A DNA stretch of 47,546 bases. Origin: Siculibacillus sp. (lineage in GTDB: Bacteria > Pseudomonadota > Alphaproteobacteria > Rhizobiales > Ancalomicrobiaceae). The notes under the pieces are model-generated. The model had not been told where the DNA came from, made no database searches, and saw only the letters and a program-made list of their open reading frames with translations. Positions within the stretch are counted from its first letter, which is position 1; each line of letters begins with the position of its first letter. The translations under genes were made by a program, and so were the position numbers. Shown one piece after another: positions 43,213-47,546 of this stretch. The DNA is taken from the NCBI GenBank assembly GCA_030247555.1, contig JAOTSD010000030.1:1-47546 (forward strand). Reading direction: 5' to 3'.

Positions 43213-44927
43213 GCGCGGACGCGCCGGTCTTCGATCTCGTCGTTGTCGGCTCGGGTGCGGCCGGGCTCGCCGCGGCGGTGACGGCGGCCCATCTCGGTCT
43301 GTCGGTCGCGGTGGTGGAAAAGCGGTCGCGCCTCGGCGGCACCACCGCCTGGTCGGGTGGTTGGCTGTGGATCCCGGGCAATCCGCTGGCGGTCGAGGCG
43401 GGGATCGTCGAGGACGCCGAGGCGCCGCGCGCCTATCTGCGAGCCGAACTCGGTGAGGCCCACGACCCGGCGATGGTGGCGACGCTGCTCGACGAGGGGC
43501 CGCGCATGGTCGAGTTCTTCCGTCGTAGGACGGCGCTCGACTTCATCTGCGGCACCACCATTCCCGACTTCCACGACCGCTCCCCCGGCGCCGGCCTCGG
43601 CGGCCGATCGCTCTGCGCCGCGCCGTTCGACGGACGCGCGCTCGGAGCCCGCATCGCCGATCTCGAGCCGCCGCTCGATCTCGGCGCGCCCTTCGGCATG
43701 GGGATCGCTTCGGGCGCCGACCTGCGCCACTTCTTCGATGCGCGGCGCAAGCTCGGCTCCTTCCTCCACGTGACGAAGCGGCTGACCCGGCATCTCCTCG
43801 ATCTCGCCCGCCACGGCCGCGGCATGACGCTGGTCGCCGGCAACGCGCTGGTGGCGCGGTTGGTGAAGTCGGCCGACGATCTCGGCGTCACCTTCCTCAC
43901 CGCGACGGCGGCGCGGGCACCGATCCTCGCCCGCGGCCGGGTCGTGGGGATCGAGATCGAGGGGCCGGCCGGCGCCGGACGGTTGACTGCGCGGCGCGGC
44001 GTCGTGCTCGCCGCCGGCGGTTTCCCGCACGACACCGCCCGCAAGGCGCGGCTCTTCCCGCACGCGCCGACCGGCCGCGAGCACCATTCGGCCGCGCCGG
44101 AGGCCAACACCGGCGACGGGCTGTCGATCGGCGAAGCGGCCGGCGGCCGGGTGCGCGACGACCTCCTCCATGCCGGCGCCTGGGCGCCGGTGTCGCTGGT
44201 GCCGCGTCGCGACGGCTGCGTCGGCCGCTTCCCGCATCTGGTCGAGCGGGCGAAGCCGGGGCTGATCATGGTCCGACGCGACGGGCGACGCTTCACCGAC
44301 GAGGCGGACAGCTATCACGACGTGATGTCGGCGCTCTTCGCCGCGACGCCGCCGGGTGAGCCGGCCGAGGCGTGGCTCGTCTGCGACGCGCGCTTTCTCG
44401 CCCGCTACGGGCTCGGCCGAGTGCGGCCCTTCCCGTTCCCGCGCCGCCCTTGGCTGCGCAACGGCTACCTGAAACGCGGCCGCACGCTCCGCGAACTGGC
44501 CCTGGCCTGCGGCATCGACGCCGCTGGACTCGAGGCGACGGTGGCGGCACACGACGGCCCCGCCCGGGAGGGACGCGACCCCGCCTTCCATCGTGGCGAG
44601 AGCGCCTACAACCGCATTCAGGGCGAGCCCGACCATCGACCCAACCCCTGCGTCGCACCGATCGAACGCGCGCCCTTCTTCGCGGTGCGGATCGTACCCG
44701 GCAGCCTCGGCACCTTCGCCGGTCTCGCCACCGACGCGCGCGCCCGGGTGCTCGACCGCGACGGGCGGCCGATCCCGGGCCTGTGGGCGGCGGGCGCCGA
44801 CATGTCGAGCATGATGGGCGGCCGCTATCCGGCGGGCGGGATCACTCTCGGCCCGGCGATGACCTTCGCTCACGTCGCGGCGAAGGATGCCGCCGCCACC
44901 GACCCTCTCGATCCCGAAGTGGAGTGA
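43209..44927 (+). CDS. FAD-dependent oxidoreductase (KstD/fumarate-reductase flavoprotein fold), second copy
   Basis: A second flavoprotein of 572 residues, homologous in layout to the preceding one: FDLVVVGSGAAGLAAAVTAAHLGLSVAVVEK, GGTTAWSGGWLWIPGNP and GLWAAGADMSSMMGGRYPAGGITLGPAMTFAHVA. The central domains differ clearly, so the pair is an old duplication or two separate recruits rather than a recent copy. Residues DFICGTTIPDFHDRSPGAGLGGRSLC mark the KstD-like subgroup. It may act on a successive intermediate or pair with the first enzyme. Start overlaps the first copy by ATGA. Confidence 0.88.
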   Translation: MSADAPVFDLVVVGSGAAGLAAAVTAAHLGLSVAVVEKRSRLGGTTAWSGGWLWIPGNPLAVEAGIVEDAEAPRAYLRAELGEAHDPAMVATLLDEGPRMVEFFRRRTALDFICGTTIPDFHDRSPGAGLGGRSLCAAPFDGRALGARIADLEPPLDLGAPFGMGIASGADLRHFFDARRKLGSFLHVTKRLTRHLLDLARHGRGMTLVAGNALVARLVKSADDLGVTFLTATAARAPILARGRVVGIEIEGPAGAGRLTARRGVVLAAGGFPHDTARKARLFPHAPTGREHHSAAPEANTGDGLSIGEAAGGRVRDDLLHAGAWAPVSLVPRRDGCVGRFPHLVERAKPGLIMVRRDGRRFTDEADSYHDVMSALFAATPPGEPAEAWLVCDARFLARYGLGRVRPFPFPRRPWLRNGYLKRGRTLRELALACGIDAAGLEATVAAHDGPAREGRDPAFHRGESAYNRIQGEPDHRPNPCVAPIERAPFFAVRIVPGSLGTFAGLATDARARVLDRDGRPIPGLWAAGADMSSMMGGRYPAGGITLGPAMTFAHVAAKDAAATDPLDPEVE

Positions 44928-44931
44928 CCCG

Positions 44932-45546
44932 ATGCGATACGAAATCCTCACCCTGACCGTCCGTCTCGGCGGCGTCGGCGCCGCCGTCGCCGGCATCGAC
45001 GCCTTCTCGAAGGCGCCCGGCACGCGCGGCCGGCTCCTCGGCTGCTGGACCGCCGAGGTCGGCACGCTCAACCGCGTCGTGGTGCTGCGCGTCTTCGAGA
45101 GTGAATCTGATCTGCATGCGGACCGCATGTCGATCTTCTCCGCCCCGGATCCTTTCGGGGCCGGCGAAGCGATCGTCGAGATGGAATTCGAGACCCACGC
45201 TCCCTTCCCCTGGTGTCCGCCGCCCAGCCCCGGGGCCCACGGGCGGGTGTGGGAGATGCGCACCTACCGGCTCAAGCACGGCGGCCTCGCGCCGACCATC
45301 GACGCCTGGGAGAAGGCGATGGCGAAGCGCGGCGCGGTGTCGCCGCTCGCCCTCGTCACCCACGCCCTCGACGGCGTGCCGCGCTTCACCCACTTCTGGC
45401 CCTATGCGAGTTTCGACGACCGTTTCGAGAAGCGCTCGCGGGCGGTCGCCGAAGGGGTGTGGCCGCCGGTCGGGGGGCCGCAGTGGCTGACCGGCGACAT
45501 GGTGTCGACGCTGCTCGTGCCGACCTCGATCTCGCCGCTCGCGTGA
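44932..45546 (+). CDS. NIPSNAP-family protein
   Basis: A protein of 204 residues with two alpha/beta-barrel halves. The first is MRYEILTLTVRLGGVGAAVAGI, with GRLLGCWTAEVGTLNRVVVLRVFES. The second is VWEMRTYRLKHGGLAPTIDAWEKAMAKRG with the RFTHFWPYASFDDRFEKRS motif typical of NIPSNAP. Bacterial members often sit in catabolic operons without a defined reaction. GGAGTGACC precedes the ATG, 4 bases after the flavoprotein stop. It is likely an accessory or isomerase-like component. Confidence 0.88.
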   Translation: MRYEILTLTVRLGGVGAAVAGIDAFSKAPGTRGRLLGCWTAEVGTLNRVVVLRVFESESDLHADRMSIFSAPDPFGAGEAIVEMEFETHAPFPWCPPPSPGAHGRVWEMRTYRLKHGGLAPTIDAWEKAMAKRGAVSPLALVTHALDGVPRFTHFWPYASFDDRFEKRSRAVAEGVWPPVGGPQWLTGDMVSTLLVPTSISPLA

Positions 45547-45554
45547 GGGCGGAC

Positions 45555-46373
45555 ATGCCACGGATGTTCTCCCTCGCCCATCTCACCTTCGCGCCGCTCG
45601 CGCCACCGGAGGCGATCCGGCTCGCCGCCCGGCTCGGCTACGGGGCGGTCGGGTTGCGAGCCCTGCCGGCGGCGGCGGGCGGGGCCTTCTCACCGCTGGT
45701 CGCGGATGCGGCGCTGCGGCGCGAGACGCGCGCGGCGATCGAGGCGACCGGCGTCGGCGTCCTCGACATGGAGATCGTCCGCCTCGGCGCCGGGTTCACG
45801 ATCGAGACGGTCCGCCCCTTCCTCGCGGTGTCGGCCGAACTCGGAGCGCGGGCCGTGTTGGTTGCCGGCGACGACCCGGACCGCGGCCGGCTCGTCGCCT
45901 CCTTCGCCACGCTCGCGGAAGCCGCCGCGTCCTTCGGCCTGACCGCCGACCTCGAGTTCATGCCGTGGACGGCGGTGCCCGACGCGCGGACCGCCCTCGC
46001 CGTCGTCGAGGCGGCCGGAGCGTCGAACGGCGGCGTCCTCGTCGACGCGCTGCATTTCGCACGCTCCGAGACGAGCCTCGACGACGTCGCGGCGATCCCG
46101 CGCGAACGGCTCCACTATGCCCAGTTCTGCGACGCCCCGGCGGAGATCCCGGCGACGGTCGAGGGATTGATCCACGACGCGCGCCATCGGCGGCTCCTGC
46201 CCGGCGACGGCGGCATCGACCTCGCCGGCCTCGTCGCCCGACTACCGGCCGACCTGCCGATCGGCCTCGAGCTTCCCAACGAGACGGCGAAGGCGGAGCT
46301 GGGCGTCGAAGCCTGGGCGGCACGGGCGATCGAACGGGCGCGGCGTCTCTTCGTCCTCTCCGGTTCGGCGTGA
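45555..46373 (+). CDS. Sugar phosphate isomerase/epimerase-family TIM barrel (possible dehydroshikimate dehydratase-like)
   Basis: A protein of 272 residues of the xylose-isomerase-like TIM-barrel family. Likely metal ligands are E in DLEFMPW, D and H in VLVDALHFAR, and E in IGLELPNE. FSLAHLTFAPLAPPEAIRLAARLGYGAVGLR is the typical opening. Family members include hydroxypyruvate isomerase, tagatose epimerase and 3-dehydroshikimate dehydratase; the last would fit the dehydrogenase at the operon start. Start at 45555 has GAGGG before it; an in-frame GTG at 45543 would overlap the NIPSNAP stop (GTGA). Confidence 0.82.
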   Translation: MPRMFSLAHLTFAPLAPPEAIRLAARLGYGAVGLRALPAAAGGAFSPLVADAALRRETRAAIEATGVGVLDMEIVRLGAGFTIETVRPFLAVSAELGARAVLVAGDDPDRGRLVASFATLAEAAASFGLTADLEFMPWTAVPDARTALAVVEAAGASNGGVLVDALHFARSETSLDDVAAIPRERLHYAQFCDAPAEIPATVEGLIHDARHRRLLPGDGGIDLAGLVARLPADLPIGLELPNETAKAELGVEAWAARAIERARRLFVLSGSA

Positions 46374-46390
46374 GGCGGCCGATCGCCTCA
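46371..46390. terminator. Inverted repeat made of the two converging stop codons
   Basis: TGAGGCG (46371-46377), a 6-base loop, CGCCTCA (46384-46390). The first three bases are the isomerase stop and the last three the complement of the kinase stop. A compact candidate bidirectional transcript end between converging genes; no T tract. Confidence 0.45.
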
Positions 46391-47546
46391 CAGCAGCGCT
46401 TCGACCCGGACCCGGGTCCCTTCGCCGGGGACCGAGTCGATCTCGACCCGCGCATTGGCCTCGGCCGCCTGTTCGCGTACGCCGAGCAGACCCCAATGGC
46501 CTTCCGGCGTGGCGGCGGGATCGAAGCCGACACCGTCGTCGACGACCTCGGCGACCAGGTGATCGCCGTCGTCGCGGCTCTCGAGCCGGGCGGAGATGGC
46601 GATGTGGTGAGCCTCGGCGTGTTTCTCGACGTTGCGCGCCGCCTCCTCGACGATGCGGAACACCGCCTCGGTGGTGCGATCGGCGAGCGAGGCGGCGCGA
46701 TCGTCGACCGCCACGGTGACGTCGACGTCGATGCGGTCCTTCAGCCGCTTGACCATGCGGCGCAGCGCCTCGGCGAGGCCGTCGTCGCGCACCGGCGAAT
46801 AGCGCAACTGCATGACGGCGTCGCGGGCCTGATTCATGCCGTCGCGGGCGACCTCCTCGGCGGCGGCGAGTTCGCCGTCGACGCGAGCCGGGTCGGAGAC
46901 CAGCCGGCGGGCGAGGCGGATCTGGGTGAGGAGGGCCAGCAGCGAATGGGCGAGCGTGTCGTGCAAGTCGCGGGCGATGCGCAACCGTTCGCGCACCACC
47001 GCGGCGAAGCGGTTCTCCTGTTCCATGCGCTCGATCTCGCGGGCGCGGGCGGCGACACGGGCGTCGAGCTCGGCGTTGAGGGCGGTGAGCTCGTCGTTGG
47101 CGGTCTGCAGCGTGCCGACGAGGGCGCCGAAGGAGCGCGAGATGCGCGCCGCCTCGTCCTCGCCGGTGAGGGCGCCGAAGGCCCGGGCGCGGCCGAGGCG
47201 CAGGTCGTCGGCGGCCTCGGCGACGGATTTCAACCGGCGCATCAGCCGGCCGGCGACCAGCGCGCCGACGAGCGCGGCGAGAACGCCGCCGGCGGCGACC
47301 GCGGCGAAGAGTCCGGCGGCGGTGCGGCCCGCCGGCGCGAAGGCGATGGCCGTCGGCTCGCGCACCACCACCCACCAGCCGAGCCCGTCGAAATCGGCGA
47401 AACCGCGCGAGCGGGCGAAGCCGGTCAACTGCCCCGCCTCGACCCGCCAGCCGTCGGTGCCGCCGAAGCGCGAGGGGTCGACGATCGATCCCGGCGGGTT
47501 CTTCTCGGAGCCGAGCAGCACCGATCCGTCGCGGCCGACCACCAGT
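46388..47546 (-). CDS. NarL-family sensor histidine kinase, C-terminal part (continues past the window end)
   Basis: At least 385 residues are visible; the N-terminus lies beyond base 47546. The visible part starts in a periplasmic PAS/Cache-like sensor (GRDGSVLLGSEKNPPGSIV, GLGWWVVVREPTAIAFAP). A helix follows (LFAAVAAGGVLAALVGALVAGRLM), then HAMP and a coiled coil. The HisKA_3 phospho-acceptor is the H in RIARDLHDTLAHSLLALL. The ATPase domain has RIVEEAARNVEKHAEA, DDGVGFDP and GHWGLLGVREQAA. The class pairs with LuxR-type regulators; a partner may lie upstream outside the window. Confidence 0.9.
   Translation of the reverse strand, partial: LVVGRDGSVLLGSEKNPPGSIVDPSRFGGTDGWRVEAGQLTGFARSRGFADFDGLGWWVVVREPTAIAFAPAGRTAAGLFAAVAAGGVLAALVGALVAGRLMRRLKSVAEAADDLRLGRARAFGALTGEDEAARISRSFGALVGTLQTANDELTALNAELDARVAARAREIERMEQENRFAAVVRERLRIARDLHDTLAHSLLALLTQIRLARRLVSDPARVDGELAAAEEVARDGMNQARDAVMQLRYSPVRDDGLAEALRRMVKRLKDRIDVDVTVAVDDRAASLADRTTEAVFRIVEEAARNVEKHAEAHHIAISARLESRDDGDHLVAEVVDDGVGFDPAATPEGHWGLLGVREQAAEANARVEIDSVPGEGTRVRVEALL

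Overview
This window reads as chromosomal DNA of a strongly GC-rich Gram-negative bacterium. The gene families (TtrS/TtrR-like and other two-component systems, CydABX with CydDC, NsrR-like Rrf2 regulators, LacI- and IclR-controlled catabolic operons, many 4-base ATGA/GTGA overlaps) fit an alphaproteobacterium, most likely in the Hyphomicrobiales. That placement is inference from style and gene content; no rRNA or other marker gene is present. I see no tRNA, rRNA, insertion sequence, prophage, CRISPR array or origin.

Layout. (1) 1-3714, minus: a peptide/opine-type ABC transporter operon (binding protein, two permeases) running into a metal-dependent amidohydrolase cut by the window edge. A 22-bp palindrome sits at its promoter. 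(2) 3993-7974, minus: a DUF3883 nuclease-fold protein, a DUF599 membrane protein preceded by an unlisted 56-residue gene, and an OmpR-type response regulator with its histidine kinase. (3) 8058-12636, minus: a FixJ-like regulator and a PhnD-fold sensor kinase resembling TtrR/TtrS, directly downstream of a five-haem cytochrome c that joins a tri-haem electron-transfer module to a TsdA-like thiosulfate dehydrogenase/tetrathionate reductase domain. A divergent MFS transporter follows. (4) 14261-22002, plus: an oversized NifJ-type pyruvate:ferredoxin oxidoreductase with its own C-terminal ferredoxin, translationally coupled to a fused NfnAB-like flavoprotein. Together they could form a pyruvate:NAD(P)+ oxidoreductase. 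(5) 22071-28479, minus: the bd-type oxygen reductase genes cydA-cydB-cydX and the assembly transporter cydD-cydC, with an FNR/FixK-like box and an A-tract-rich region upstream. (6) 29142-30752: a ferritin-like diiron protein and two converging NsrR-like regulators. (7) 30867-39471: a LacI regulator with a perfect 22-bp operator, diverging from an ABC sugar transporter operon that ends in a GH31 alpha-glycosidase. (8) 39497-46373: an IclR regulator diverging from a tight operon of a shikimate-dehydrogenase-like enzyme, two KstD/fumarate-reductase-like flavoproteins, a NIPSNAP protein and a TIM-barrel isomerase/dehydratase. This looks like an undefined catabolic pathway for an alicyclic or quinate/shikimate-like compound. 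(9) 46388-47546, minus: a NarL-family sensor kinase cut by the window end.

Physiologically, regions 3 to 6 form a low-oxygen and reactive-nitrogen block: thiosulfate/tetrathionate redox, fermentative pyruvate oxidation with electron distribution to NAD(P)H, a high-affinity NO-tolerant oxidase, and candidate NO or redox sensors. The remaining regions are nutrient acquisition and catabolism. The most interesting candidates for undescribed biology are the PFOR/Nfn-like pair, the pentahaem TsdA fusion under a TtrSR-like system, and the IclR-linked catabolic operon.
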